From NCBI GenBank assembly GCA_005777805.1, contig SXLG01000017.1, positions 1 through 36,518 of the forward strand: a DNA stretch of 36,518 nucleotides. The letters are read 5' to 3'. The translations under genes and the position numbers were made by a program. Each line of letters opens with the position of its first letter. Positions within the stretch are counted from its first letter, which is position 1. Source of the stretch: Pseudomonadota bacterium. GTDB lineage: Bacteria; Desulfobacterota; Binatia; UBA12015. Shown piece by piece: positions 1-8,811 of the stretch. A model generated the notes under the pieces. That model was not told where the DNA came from, made no database searches, and was given only the letters and a program-made list of their open reading frames with translations.

Positions 1-803
1 CGTGGGCGTCACGCGGGCGGGGTCGGTGTCCTGGAAGGTCGCGAAGGAGCCGCCGCTCAGACCGTTGTTGCCGGTCAGCGTGGCGATGTTGACCCACTCG
101 CCAGCGCTGCCGATTGTGACCAGTGCTTCTCCGGTGGCGACGGCGAGCGCCCCGAGATCATTGACGCCGGCGGTGCCCCCCAGTGCCGCGAGGCCGCCGA
201 CGAGCGTCACCGCGAAATTGGCGGTCAGGTCGCCTGGGGTCGCCGTATCGTCCGTCAAGAGCACGTCGAACAGCGGCTCGGAGCCCGAGTTCTCGATCCG
301 TTAGCAGTCTTGACCTGGCTGCCCCCGCTCCCGGTATCGCCGCCCAGGATCGTCTGCCGATCATCCGAGATCGCTGCATCGAGTCCGAAGACACCGACGC
401 CGGGGTTGGTGCCGCTGCCGCCGTCGCCGTTCTCGACGAGTCCATAATTGATCTGCGTGCGCAGCACATCGACGAACGTCGCGGCGTTCTGGCCGGTGGT
501 CTGTGCCGTGAAGCGGAACACCAGTTCGACGGTCTGGTTCTGGTCGGTGGGCTCAGCGACGACCCCGAGATGAGTCAGGAAGCTGACGGTATCGCTGCAG
601 CCGAGATCCGAGCCTTCCAGCGACTCGACCGTATCCAGCGCCCGCCCAGCCGAGCCGTCGTTGTAGGCACCGCCGCCGGCGTCGTGGCTGTAGGTGAGTG
701 GCGCCGAAGCCGCGAAGTCAGGGCTCGACAGATCCCCGGCGTTTGCGGTCGCTTGGCGCGGCGTGGCTGCGACGAGGAGGGCGAGAGCCCCGAATCCGGC
801 CAA
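1..803 (-). CDS. Secreted protein, frameshifted, 3' end outside window
   Basis: The N-terminus has an Arg-rich start, then a hydrophobic stretch (AGFGALALLVAA) and a likely signal cleavage near 'ATA-NAG', so the product is exported. The mature part is rich in Gly, Asp and Thr and looks like an extracellular or surface protein; I recognise no named domain. The frame is open from about 803 to 303, then must shift by one: after 'SGGSQVKTAN' it resumes as 'RIENSGSEPLFDVLLTDD' and stays open to position 1. One missing base near 298-303 explains this. The start is uncertain: TTG at 803 is the first start in this frame that leaves a full signal peptide, but a good AAGGAGG lies about 100 bp upstream and an ATG at 867 is in another frame, so a second defect near the 5' end is possible. 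Confidence 0.6.
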
Positions 804-1250
804 CGCACGCCGGCCGATCCGCGCGCGTCGCGTCCGGCGAGCGGACAGGGCAGCACGATCTTCATGGCCGGCGGGATGACGGCGATCTTGGGTGCGAGCG
901 GGGTGTTCCTCCTTGTCGAGAGATCAAGACTTGAAACCAAGAACGGAGACTCGGCACAGCTTGTGAAGGCGGGAGATGGGGGTGGTTCCGCCGAACGACT
1001 TTGACACCGAACAGGTCCAAAGTTCCAGCCATTTTCTATGGTGATGGACTTTCTTGCGATTCCAAACGGGCGAATGCCGGGTCTGACCGGTCCGCTGCGG
1101 CGGGAACGGGGCCGAGAATATGGCAGGTGACATGGGGAGTGCCCGAGTGCTTTCTCGGGCGGAGCCAGGGGGCATGCCCGGCCCTCTGCGCCTGGGTCGC
1201 GCGGCCACGGCCTGGCTCATCGCGATCGCACGCCGCCCGGAGCAGGTAGA
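804..1250. other. Intergenic region upstream of the secreted protein
   Basis: About 450 bp lies between the end of the serine hydrolase and the start of the leftmost gene, both on the minus strand. It has no convincing coding frame on either strand. It holds an AAGGAGG Shine-Dalgarno-like motif (minus strand, near 910-916), a stem-loop at 1141-1160 and a short palindrome GGGCATGCCC at 1170-1179. It probably carries the promoter and leader of the leftmost gene; I could not pick a convincing -35/-10 pair. Confidence 0.5.
1141..1160. terminator. Stem-loop, possible terminator of the serine hydrolase gene
   Basis: Perfect 7-bp stem GCCCGAG / CTCGGGC with a 6-nt loop, about 90 bp beyond the hydrolase stop. 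There is no T-run on either strand, so intrinsic termination is doubtful; it may instead be an mRNA 3' end structure. Confidence 0.3.
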
Positions 1251-2519
1251 TTACGCCGCTTGACCGTCGCGTGGGCAGGCGGTGCCGATCCGGCGCATCG
1301 TCTCCCAGAGGTAGAAGATCTCGGGATAGACCAGCGGCTTGCCGCTCGTGAGGAGTGCCCCGCTTACATCGCGAGCCGGATCGGCCCAGACGATGATGTT
1401 GGACAGTCCGAGATGGCCGAAAGCCTCGGTCGTGTGCGGACCGTAGAGGCTGAACCACTCGGCGCCGAGCATGAAGCCCATCGAATAGCGGAAGGGCAGG
1501 ATCAGGGTCAGGTCGGGTTCGAACCCACCCTGTTCGCCGATCGCGCGCATCACCGTGCGCCGGTCAAGCACTCGTGTGCCATCGAGTTCGCCATGCCGGC
1601 GCAGCATCTCGAAGAACGCACACGCCTCGTCGGCGGTGGCGATGACGTTGGCCGAGGGAAAGATCGAGCATAGGAAACGCGGATCGTTGGAGAATCGCGT
1701 GACGGTCTCGAGGTCGAGCCCGAGCGCGCGCCGGACCAGGGTCGATGCCGGTGGCAGTGCGGCCGGGCCCGTGACCGCATTCTCGGCGACCAGCGCCACG
1801 TCGGCCGGAGCCACGCCGAAGTTCATCCAGCGGAAGCCGAGCGGGTCGAGGATCTCCCGCGCGAGCACGGTGCGGATGTCGTCACCCGTCACCCGCCGGA
1901 CGATCTCGGCCAACAGAAAACCTGCTGTGACGGCGTGGTAGGCGAGGCGGTGGCCGGGGCGCCACAGGGGTTCGAGGTCGCAAAGAACCTCGATGATCGT
2001 GCGCGGATCGCGCAGCACGTCGAGATCGTCCAGGGTTCCGGGCGCCGGATTCGGCACTCCGGCGCGGTGGTTCAGCATGTGCCGGATCGTGATGGTGTGC
2101 TTGCCGTGGCGCGCGAATTCGGGAATATACTCGGCCACCGGGTCGTCAGCGTGCAGGCGGCCCTGTTCCTCGAGCAGGTGGAGGACGATCGCCGTCACCG
2201 GCTTCGACGCCGAGAAGAGGCAGATCGGCGTTTCGACGGTGGCCGGGATCAGCGGGCCACCGGGCGGATCACCCGGCGCGTTGCCCGCCGCGTGGCCGAG
2301 CGTGCGGTCAAGCAGCACGCGGCCGCGTCGGCGCACGCAGAGGGAGACAGCGGGATGGGCACCGCTCGCGTAGAGCTGCTCGGCGGCCTGCCAGATCCAA
2401 TCCGGCGCGAGCGGATCGATGCCCACCTGAGAGGGATCGCACTCGGCCCCGGCGCGGATACTCAGGACCTCGTTCAGGTCGCGCGGCACGCGGCAGAGGG
2501 GCCAGAGGCTCTCGAACAC
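1251..2519 (-). CDS. Serine hydrolase, beta-lactamase class C / esterase family
   Basis: This 422-residue protein belongs to the beta-lactamase (PF00144) family of serine esterases and peptidases. The nucleophile motif SxxK is SASK at 103-106, the tyrosine motif lies at Y194 (LAYHAVTAG) and the third motif is HLG at 369-371 (FGHLGLSN), the H-x-G form seen in EstB-like esterases rather than the KTG of true AmpC enzymes. No signal peptide is evident, so a cytoplasmic esterase or lactonase role is more likely than antibiotic resistance; the substrate is unknown. The start is GTG at 2519, preceded immediately by an in-frame TAG, so no longer form is possible. It is the downstream neighbour of DUF4345, separated by a repeat-bearing gap. 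Confidence 0.85.
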   Translation of the reverse strand: MFESLWPLCRVPRDLNEVLSIRAGAECDPSQVGIDPLAPDWIWQAAEQLYASGAHPAVSLCVRRRGRVLLDRTLGHAAGNAPGDPPGGPLIPATVETPICLFSASKPVTAIVLHLLEEQGRLHADDPVAEYIPEFARHGKHTITIRHMLNHRAGVPNPAPGTLDDLDVLRDPRTIIEVLCDLEPLWRPGHRLAYHAVTAGFLLAEIVRRVTGDDIRTVLAREILDPLGFRWMNFGVAPADVALVAENAVTGPAALPPASTLVRRALGLDLETVTRFSNDPRFLCSIFPSANVIATADEACAFFEMLRRHGELDGTRVLDRRTVMRAIGEQGGFEPDLTLILPFRYSMGFMLGAEWFSLYGPHTTEAFGHLGLSNIIVWADPARDVSGALLTSGKPLVYPEIFYLWETMRRIGTACPRDGQAA

Positions 2520-2564
2520 ACGGCTGCGCTAGCACGGGTGATCCGCGCATCTAAAGAGGAACTT

Positions 2565-2673
2565 CGCTCCGCGTCCGTCGGGAGATTCGCCGGCTGGCCC
2601 CGAGCACCCCGGTGCATCCCAGCACCGCGGGCAAGGTCGCTCCGTGTCTGCCGGACGATTCGCCCGCTGGGCC
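2565..2673. repeat. Imperfect direct repeat pair, period 73 bp
   Basis: Copy 1 (2565-2599) and copy 2 (2638-2673) share CGCTCCG.GTC.G.CGG followed by GATTCGCC.GCTGG, roughly 29 of 36 positions. A third, weaker copy of GGAGATTCGC lies at 2703-2712. The pair fills much of the 273-bp gap between the DUF4345 gene and the serine hydrolase and is one of several intergenic duplications of similar period in this window. Confidence 0.6.
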
Positions 2674-2792
2674 GGCATCAGACCTGGCGCGTCTCGGGTG
2701 GCGGAGATTCGCTCACCGCGCCGGGCCACCTTGGGATGTCACGGGACCCGGCCCTGCGGGCAGCCGGCGCAGAGGTGCGGGCCGGCCGGGAT

Positions 2793-3167
2793 TCAGTGTC
2801 GCAGCTTGAACCAGGCCGCCCCCGCAGCGGTCAGGATCTCGAACACGATCGCGAAGCCGGTGTAGACGGAGAGTCCGCCATCGGCCGAGAGACCGTAGAG
2901 CCTTGCTGTGGCGAGCCCCGTCGCGAGAAAGAGGAGAGTCGTCAATGCTGGGTTACGCATCCCCTCCAGACCGAGGGCCGTGGCGCACAGGGCGCCGAGG
3001 GCGACTTGCAGGCCGCCGTACATCGCGCGCAGCTCGGTCATGCCGGTCGGAGTTGCCGCGCTGATCGTGGCGATCTCCGCGAGCGCTCCGGGTGCGAGGA
3101 GCAGATAGATGCCGTAGGGCAGCCAAACCAAAGTTTCGGCGAGGAAGAACCAACGGATCGGGGTCAT
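2793..3167 (-). CDS. DUF4345 family small integral membrane protein
   Basis: The 124-residue protein has about four predicted membrane spans and the signature ELRAMYGGLQ near residues 45-54 that typifies DUF4345 (PF14248). Members are short membrane proteins of unknown biochemical role, often beside oxidoreductases or regulators. The frame is open further upstream, but those codons are Arg/Pro rich and lack membrane character; the ATG at 3167 gives the standard family N-terminus (MTPIRWFFLAETL) and length. No strong Shine-Dalgarno sequence precedes it, so the start rests on homology. It is followed by the serine hydrolase gene on the same strand after 273 bp; nothing shows that they share a transcript. 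Confidence 0.75.
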   Translation of the reverse strand: MTPIRWFFLAETLVWLPYGIYLLLAPGALAEIATISAATPTGMTELRAMYGGLQVALGALCATALGLEGMRNPALTTLLFLATGLATARLYGLSADGGLSVYTGFAIVFEILTAAGAAWFKLRH

Positions 3168-3573
3168 GGGAGGAGCGTGCTCTCTTGCGCCGGGCTTTGC
3201 CACCACGGCACGCCGGGTATGCCGGATTTTCGGGGCACGCCGCCTCCCGCCCCGCATGCGCGAAGGCAGCAAAGAGGCGATCAACGCGCTGCGTCGAACG
3301 AGTCCGGAGGGAGTGCCGGCGCGGGACCTTTCAAGGACGACCGCGAGGCCGCTCCATCAGCAGGGCCACGGGCGGCGGGAAGAGTGGGCGGCCAGGGAAC
3401 GTGGTGCCTGTCGTCGCGCTGTCAAGCTCAAGCCTCCTCCATCTGCGGGAGAAGGCGCGGGGAGAGAGGGTGTCCTCTCCGGTGCCTTCGCGCATGCGGT
3501 CTACTCCGCCGGACGCGCAGGCGGTGCTCGGTGGCACCTACGATGTCCTCTCCCGTGCGTTCGCGCACGCGGC
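3168..3573. other. Intergenic region with short repeats, no gene seen
   Basis: About 400 bp lies between two minus-strand genes. The frames that stay open here are shadows with no recognisable domain. It contains a GC-rich block CTGCGGGAGAAGGCGCGGGG near 3443-3462 of the kind that recurs as interspersed elements in other proteobacteria, and the direct repeat pair at 3471-3578. Confidence 0.5.
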
Positions 3574-3578
3574 CTACT
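3471..3578. repeat. Direct repeat pair, period 73 bp, touching a gene end
   Basis: Copy 1 (3471-3505) and copy 2 (3544-3578) match at 31 of 35 positions, both starting TGTCCTCTCC and containing TTCGCGCA.GCGG.CTACT. Copy 2 runs over the stop codon (3574-3576) of the RCC1/TSP3 gene, so copy 1 looks like a displaced duplicate of that gene's 3' end and trailer. Confidence 0.7.
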
Positions 3579-5318
3579 GGCAGAGCAGAGTCGAGCCCGA
3601 GCCGTTGAAGGCGCACCCGCCGCCCGGCGCAGTCCAGCTTGCCACGCCACAGCGTCCGCTCAGCGCTCCCGGATCGAGTCGCACCTCGGCCCGGAGCGGC
3701 AGGTCGGCCGCCGTCGCCGGCAGCGAGAGGTCCTTGCCCTTGAGATCGAAGCTGCCCTGTCCAGTGGCGTTGTCCCATGCGAGCTTGACCTTGGTCACGC
3801 CGGCGATTCCGGTCTTGCTCTGCCACTGCGCACTGCCGCCGCCCGCACGGGGCTTCCAGCCCTCGCCGGTGGCTGGCGAGTACGCGCCCGCCGGCAACGT
3901 GACCTGGTAGAGCGGTGTGTCTCCGGCCGAGAAGATCACCAGTTCGAAGCCGCTCCTCGTCGGGTCGATGCCACCGGTCGCCTGCGCGCCCATATCGAAC
4001 TCGCCCTTGACCTTGAGTCCCTGCGTGCCGGCGGGTTGGTCCATCCGGGTGGCGATGACCCGCCCTGTCGCAGTACCCGCGCAGCTCAGGTCGGCAAGGG
4101 CGTAGGCCGAGAAGTGGTTGACCTCGAAGCAATAGACGTTGTCCGAGGCCGAGCAGCACGCATCCAGCGTCGAATCGCCAGGCGTCCCGGGGGGCGTAAC
4201 CGGCAGGCCGTCGGGGCCGAGAGGTCCGCATGCAATCTGCGCTCTGCAGCTTCGCTCCAGGATGACCTCGGTGTAGGGCGTGTCTTTGTGCAGGGTCGGG
4301 CGGATGTTGGCCTCATTGACCCCGTCGACGTTGTCGACGAAGCCGTCATTGTCGGCGTCCAGCCACGCCATGCAAATGAGCAGCGGCGGGTCGAACGTCG
4401 TCCCCGCCGGCTCCATGATCGCCTCGGTCACGAACCTCCCGGCCCCCGCGTTGAGGACGAAATCGCTGCCGCCCTGGGTCATCGGCGTGACCGAGATCGA
4501 GGTCGGGCCGTCTACCGCGCCCGAGGGTATTTTGACGGTGACGGTGGTGCCGGTGTGGGGATCGGGCGGAGTCTGGAAGGTGACGTCGCTGGCTGCGCTG
4601 CACGCAGGGCCGTCGGCATCGACCGAGACTCCCTCGGCGGCGCCGTCGCGGCAGCAGGCGAGGAATGTGTTGTGGGCGGCGCTCGCACACTCGGCCGGCT
4701 CGCCGGCCTCGTCGATCGCCGGGCAGACATCACACACGTCGCCACCGCCTGCGTCGCCGTCAGAATTTCCCTGATCGGGGTTGCAGGTCGCGGGGCAGTT
4801 GTCGCAGGCGTCACCGACCTCGTCCGAATCCGTGTCCACCTGGTCGGGGTTGGCGACGCTCGCACAGTTGTCGGTGGCATCCGCCGTGCCGTCGCCGTCC
4901 AGATCGTCTGCGCCACACGAGAAACCGCTGACGGCTCCGGGCGTGAGCTGATTTGTGTTGATACCGCCGTTTCCGAGCTGGCCGAATTCGTCGGAGCCCC
5001 AGCACAGGACGGCGCAAGCACCGGTAGTGAGGGCGCAGGTGTGGTTGCCGCCCGCGGCGATGGCGGCGACGCCCGAGGAGAGGCCGCTGACGGCGCTGGG
5101 GGTGGATTGATCCGGTCGCCGTTGCCGAGCATGCCTGCTTCGTCGCTGCCCCAGCACAGGACGGCGCCGGTGTTTGTGAGGGCGCAGGTGTGGAGCTGGC
5201 CTGCGGCGGTGGCGGTTGCCGTGGCGACGGTCGCCGTGGCTGGGCGCGCGAGCGAGGCGAGGAGGACGGCCGCGAGCAGCAGGGCGGTACGCTGGACGGG
5301 ATGGACTCGCATGATCAT
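3574..5318 (-). CDS. Secreted RCC1-repeat / TSP3-repeat protein, frameshifted
   Basis: The product starts at ATG 5318 after an AGGAG ribosome site (an ATG at 5312 is also possible) with a clear signal peptide (ALLLAAVLLASLARPATA). Two RCC1-type motifs follow (HTCAL...VLCWGSDE.G.LGNG), then a TSP3 calcium-binding stretch (DLDGDGTAD...DNC, NPDQ.DTDSD) and a C-terminal beta-rich domain ending ...GSTLLCQ. The frame breaks between the two RCC1 motifs: 'GMLGNGD' is followed in another frame by 'DQSTPSAVSGL'. One missing base near 5112-5116 restores a single frame of 581 residues, and the total length (1745 nt) is exactly one short of a multiple of three. The gene is therefore a very recent pseudogene or carries a sequencing error. 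Intact, it would be a surface protein with a calcium-stabilised stalk. Confidence 0.8.
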
Positions 5319-5460
5319 CGACTCCTGTCAGGGGATGGCGGGATCAGGTCCAAGGCGGGGTCGCCCGCGGGGCGGCCGGGTTGCACACTTCGGCCGAGCT
5401 GCGCCGCCACCAAATATGGCCTGATGCAGAGATCTCAGGCCGCCCCCTTTCTACGCCAGA

Positions 5461-5799
5461 TCAGTCTCGCCGGGCCGGCGGTCGGAGCTGAATCCGCAGC
5501 GCGCCGTCCTCGCCGCTGCGGTCGAGGTCGCGTTCGAGGCTCGCGATCCGCTCATTGGCGTGCTGCTCGATCCAGTCCGGCACGGCGCGACGCAACACGC
5601 CCACGCCGCCGGGCGAGCCATGGCCTTTGCCGTAGATGATGCGCACGGCGGGCTCGCCCGCCGCCTGGGCGTCGCGCAGGAAGGCGTCGGTGGCCGCCAG
5701 GGCTTCGGGGACGCGAAATCCATGCAGGTCGAGTGTCGGCACGAGGCCGAGCGAGTGGCGCAACCAGCGCCAGAGCCGTGCGGCACGGGGCCGCGTCAA
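5461..5799 (-). CDS. Smr-domain protein (MutS2 C-terminal-like)
   Basis: The 112-residue protein is a stand-alone Smr domain. It shows the LDLHG motif at 23-27 and the glycine-rich GKGHGSPGG segment at 57-65, both hallmarks of Smr nucleic-acid-binding and nicking domains. It starts with TTG at 5799; this TTG overlaps the TGA stop of the upstream MFS gene as TTGA, the same 4-nt overlap style used throughout the window, so translation should be coupled. The N-terminus (RPRAARLWRWLRHSLG) is basic and may bind nucleic acid. Pairing with a permease suggests co-expression by convenience; I infer no functional link. Confidence 0.85.
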   Translation of the reverse strand: MTRPRAARLWRWLRHSLGLVPTLDLHGFRVPEALAATDAFLRDAQAAGEPAVRIIYGKGHGSPGGVGVLRRAVPDWIEQHANERIASLERDLDRSGEDGALRIQLRPPARRD

Positions 5800-7097
5800 G
5801 CGCCGAGCTCCGGGCCGGCGGCCGGCGGCTCGTCTGTCGCGGCGTGCAGTGGGGCCGGGTCGCGCACGTGCGCGGCGCAGGCCGTGGCAAAGAGCCCCAA
5901 CGCGCCGAGCGAGGCCCCGCCGGCGGCGACGAACATGGGCCGGTGCCCGAAGCGGGCCACCACCGGCCCGAAGCCGAGCGCACCCAGCGTGATACCGACG
6001 TTGAACGCGCCATTGAAGATCGACTGGATGCGGCCGATCTGTTCGAGTGCGCCGAGGCCGACGGTCCAGGCGTTGAGCGTCGGAAAGACCACGCCCTGTG
6101 ACAAACCGAACCAGATTCCGACCGCGACGAGCTGCCAGGTGGACTCGACCGTCGCCAGTGCGGCGATCGAGAGCGCGAGCATGAACATTCCGGGCAGGAT
6201 GACTCGCGCGTGACCGACGCGATCGGCGAGCGAGCCGGCAAAGAAGCGCGACCCGATCGCGGCAGATGTGTAGGAGAGAAAAAAAGTGGCCACCGGTCCG
6301 AGCCCTGCCAGCATCGTGAAGGTGGGCACGAAGGTCATGACCGAACCGAAACTGACCCCACAGAGTGCGGTCGCGGCGATGGTTGTCACAAGCGTGGTCG
6401 AGACCGGCAGAGGCGCGGACCGCCGGCCGATATGACGCGGAGTCGGGCCGGCCAGCGACCAGGTGAGCGCCAGTCCCAGCGCGGAGAAGGCCGCGACGAC
6501 GCCGAAGAGCACCCGGAAGCCGACCAGGGCGGCGACCTGTTCGCCGATCGCTGGCGCGAGAGCGTGGGTCGTCAGCGTCGAGATGCCGAAGAAGCCGAGT
6601 GCTGCGGCCCGCCGTTCGGGTGGCGCCAGCATCACCACAAGTGTCGAATTTCCGTTGAAGCCGCAGGCGAACACCAGACCCTGCACGACGCGCAGGGCGA
6701 AGAGCTCGGGCCCGAGGTGGTCGATCGTGCTGAAGGCCAGCGCTACCAGCGCCATCCCCGCGAATCCGATGCGCGAGAAGAGCCGCGCCCCGACGCGGTC
6801 GATCAGTGCCGCCACCACGAACACGCCGACGAGGCTCGACGCGCCGCTGATGCCCATCACCAGCCCCACGGTCTGATCGTTGCCGCCGAGCTGGTGGATG
6901 TAGATCGGCAGCAAGAAGAAAGTCGCGAAGGTCATGAAGTAGAGGAAGTTGCCGACCAGCAGGCGCAGGAAGACCGGCGTGAGCACGCGCGGCAGCGCCG
7001 TGCTCACGCCCATGTCGGGCGGTGGCTGGCGCGAGTTGTGGGCAGGGGGCGCGGCACGCGGCGGGTCTGGTCGAGTTGGCGGGGCAGGCGGCGTCAT
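5796..7097 (-). CDS. MFS transporter
   Basis: This 433-residue major facilitator permease has about twelve hydrophobic segments from residue 45 onward, with the loop-2/3 motif as ALIDRVGARLFSRIG and the matching second-half motif as SLADRVGHARVILPG. A proline-rich N-terminal tail of about 40 residues precedes the first span. ATG 7097 is chosen because GGAGGTG (minus strand, 7104-7110) sits six bases upstream; the frame is open much further, but that stretch is antisense to the divergent M20 peptidase. The gene ends in a TTGA overlap with the Smr gene. The substrate cannot be read from the sequence; drug or metabolite efflux is a reasonable guess. Confidence 0.88.
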   Translation of the reverse strand: MTPPAPPTRPDPPRAAPPAHNSRQPPPDMGVSTALPRVLTPVFLRLLVGNFLYFMTFATFFLLPIYIHQLGGNDQTVGLVMGISGASSLVGVFVVAALIDRVGARLFSRIGFAGMALVALAFSTIDHLGPELFALRVVQGLVFACGFNGNSTLVVMLAPPERRAAALGFFGISTLTTHALAPAIGEQVAALVGFRVLFGVVAAFSALGLALTWSLAGPTPRHIGRRSAPLPVSTTLVTTIAATALCGVSFGSVMTFVPTFTMLAGLGPVATFFLSYTSAAIGSRFFAGSLADRVGHARVILPGMFMLALSIAALATVESTWQLVAVGIWFGLSQGVVFPTLNAWTVGLGALEQIGRIQSIFNGAFNVGITLGALGFGPVVARFGHRPMFVAAGGASLGALGLFATACAAHVRDPAPLHAATDEPPAAGPELGA

Positions 7098-7103
7098 GAG
7101 CTT

Positions 7104-7110
7104 CACCTCC
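7104..7110 (-). promoter_or_regulatory. Shine-Dalgarno site fixing the MFS start
   Basis: GGAGGTG on the minus strand lies 6 nt before ATG 7097 and decides between that start and the far longer open frame upstream. The divergent M20 start is only 111 bp away, so both promoters must share 7098-7208. Confidence 0.75.
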
Positions 7111-7208
7111 GGGGTCGCAGAGGCGCGAGCCCCCGGCAAGCCGGGGATCTCCCCGGGCGGGCGGTTCGGGGCCAAGCCGCCTGCCCGCGTTCTGGTAGGG
7201 TCGCGCCG

Positions 7209-8774
7209 ATGTCGAACCTGGACGGGACGAATGCCGGCGTCGCGAGCACTTCGGCGAGCGGGGCCGAGCTTCTCGATGTGGCGCGCGCCCGCGCCGGTCT
7301 CCGCGCGCTCTGGAGTGGTGCTGCGCGCGACGCCCTGGTCGAATACATTGCTATCCCGGCGCGTTCGCCGGCGTTCGATTCGGCCTGGGCCGAGCACGGC
7401 CATATCGAACGGGCCGTCGCTCTGGCCGAGAGGTTCGCCCGCGAGCATCTGCCGCCCGGTGCTGCGGTCGAGGTTCTCCGCATGCCCGGTCGTACACCGC
7501 TCTTGACCATCGAGATGCCGGCCCGCAGCGCAGCGTCCCCGGCCGCGGTCGTGCCCGCCGAGGCAGCAACCGGAGAGCGCACGATCCTGCTCTATGGACA
7601 CCTCGACAAGCAGCCCGAGATGACCGGCTGGCACGAAGGCCTTGGCCCGTGGACGCCGGTCCTGCGTGACGATCGACTCTACGGCCGCGGCGGTGCCGAC
7701 GACGGTTACGCCGTGTTCGCGATCGTGGCCGCGTTGCGGGCGCTGGCCGAACAAGCGCTCCCGCACGCCCGATGTCTGGCCTTGATCGAATGCTCGGAGG
7801 AGAGCGGCAGCCCGGATCTCCCGGCCTGGGTGGAGGCGCTGGGCGAGCGGCTCGGTGCGGTCGAACTGGTGGTCGCGCTCGATTCGGGCTGCGGCGATTA
7901 TGAGCGCCTGTGGACGACGACCTCGCTGCGCGGCATCGCGATGGGCAATCTCGAGGTCGAGGTGCTCACCGAGGGCGTGCACTCGGGGGACGCGAGTGGC
8001 ATCGTGCCTTCGAGTTTTCGGCTCTTGCGTGGCCTGCTCGATCGCCTCGAGGACGTCGCGACGGGTGCGATCCGCCTGCCGATTCTGAACCCCGAGATCC
8101 CGCTGCTGCGGGTGGAGCAGGCGCGGCGCACGGCGGAGATCCTCGGCGCGGCGGTCTGGGACCGTTTTCCGTGGGCCGGCGCGACGCGTCCGGTCGTGAC
8201 CAGTCCCGAGGCCTGCGTGCTGGCGCGCACCTGGCGTCCGGCGCTCTCGGTCATCGCCGGAGACGGCCTGCCAGCGCCCGGCGACGCCGGCAGCGTGCTG
8301 CGGCCCCGGACTCTGCTGCGTCTCTCGATGCGCCTCCCGCCGAGCGTCGACGCTTCCTCCGCCATCAAGGAAATGCAGCGCGTGCTCGAGGCGGATCCGC
8401 CGCAGGGTGCCATGGTCCGCTTCCACGGTCATGGCCAGCCGGGCTGGCACGCGCCGCCGGAGGCGCCCTGGCTTGCCACGGCGCTGGCTGTCGCGTCAAA
8501 AGAATGGTTCGGGCGGGACGGGGCGGCCATGGGCGAGGGCGGCACGATCCCGTTCATGGGGATGCTGGGCGAGCGTTTCCCGGATGCCCAGTTTGTCATC
8601 ACCGGCGTGCTCGGCCCGGGATCGAACGCCCACGGCCCGAACGAATTTCTCCACTTGCCAACGGCGGAGCGGCTCTCCGGTGCCGTCGCCTCGTTGGTCG
8701 CAAGGCACGCCGCGTTCAAGAGGAAGCCGACGGGTGCCGACGAACCGGAGTTGGTGCCGACGCCTCGTGGGTAG
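7209..8774 (+). CDS. M20 family metallopeptidase (dipeptidase-like)
   Basis: The 521-residue protein has the M20 peptidase layout (PF01546 with a central dimerisation domain). Visible zinc-site residues are H131 and D133 in LLYGHLDKQPE, D164/D165 in GRGGADDGYA, the catalytic pair E197/E198 in ECSEESGSPD, D225 in VALDSGCGD, and a late His in GPGSNAHGPNEF. All ligands are present, so an active di-zinc hydrolase acting on dipeptides or small amides is expected in the cytoplasm. ATG 7209 is the first start that does not run into the divergent MFS gene; only a weak AGGG precedes it. The end faces the XRE regulator gene with a hairpin between them. Confidence 0.9.
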   Translation: MSNLDGTNAGVASTSASGAELLDVARARAGLRALWSGAARDALVEYIAIPARSPAFDSAWAEHGHIERAVALAERFAREHLPPGAAVEVLRMPGRTPLLTIEMPARSAASPAAVVPAEAATGERTILLYGHLDKQPEMTGWHEGLGPWTPVLRDDRLYGRGGADDGYAVFAIVAALRALAEQALPHARCLALIECSEESGSPDLPAWVEALGERLGAVELVVALDSGCGDYERLWTTTSLRGIAMGNLEVEVLTEGVHSGDASGIVPSSFRLLRGLLDRLEDVATGAIRLPILNPEIPLLRVEQARRTAEILGAAVWDRFPWAGATRPVVTSPEACVLARTWRPALSVIAGDGLPAPGDAGSVLRPRTLLRLSMRLPPSVDASSAIKEMQRVLEADPPQGAMVRFHGHGQPGWHAPPEAPWLATALAVASKEWFGRDGAAMGEGGTIPFMGMLGERFPDAQFVITGVLGPGSNAHGPNEFLHLPTAERLSGAVASLVARHAAFKRKPTGADEPELVPTPRG

Positions 8775-8782
8775 AAAGTCAT

Positions 8783-8804
8783 CCCCCGGCACGGCCGGTG
8801 GGGG
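8783..8804. terminator. Bidirectional hairpin between convergent genes
   Basis: CCCCCGGC pairs with GCCGG-T-GGGGG around an ACG loop, leaving one bulged T. It sits in the 37-bp gap between the M20 stop (8774) and the XRE stop (8812), where a terminator serving both strands is expected. The T-run is absent, as is common at this GC content. Confidence 0.6.
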
Positions 8805-8811
8805 CGGCGGG

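Noticed and set aside
1515-1526. GGGTTCGAACCC, resembling a tRNA T-arm
   Set aside because: It lies inside the serine hydrolase coding sequence (GGFEPDL) and no other tRNA arms fit around it.
2520-2792. A small gene in the gap between DUF4345 and the hydrolase
   Set aside because: Open frames exist on both strands but none has a domain, and the region is explained by duplicated repeats.
3166-5424. A 752-codon plus-strand frame opposite the RCC1/TSP3 gene
   Set aside because: It lacks any domain and is Arg/Ala rich; the minus strand has signal peptide, RCC1 and TSP3 repeats.
6210-8450. Very long frames on both strands across the MFS/M20 region
   Set aside because: They are the real MFS and M20 genes extended into antisense sequence of each other; stops are rare at this GC content. 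Starts at 7097 and 7209 fit ribosome site and homology.
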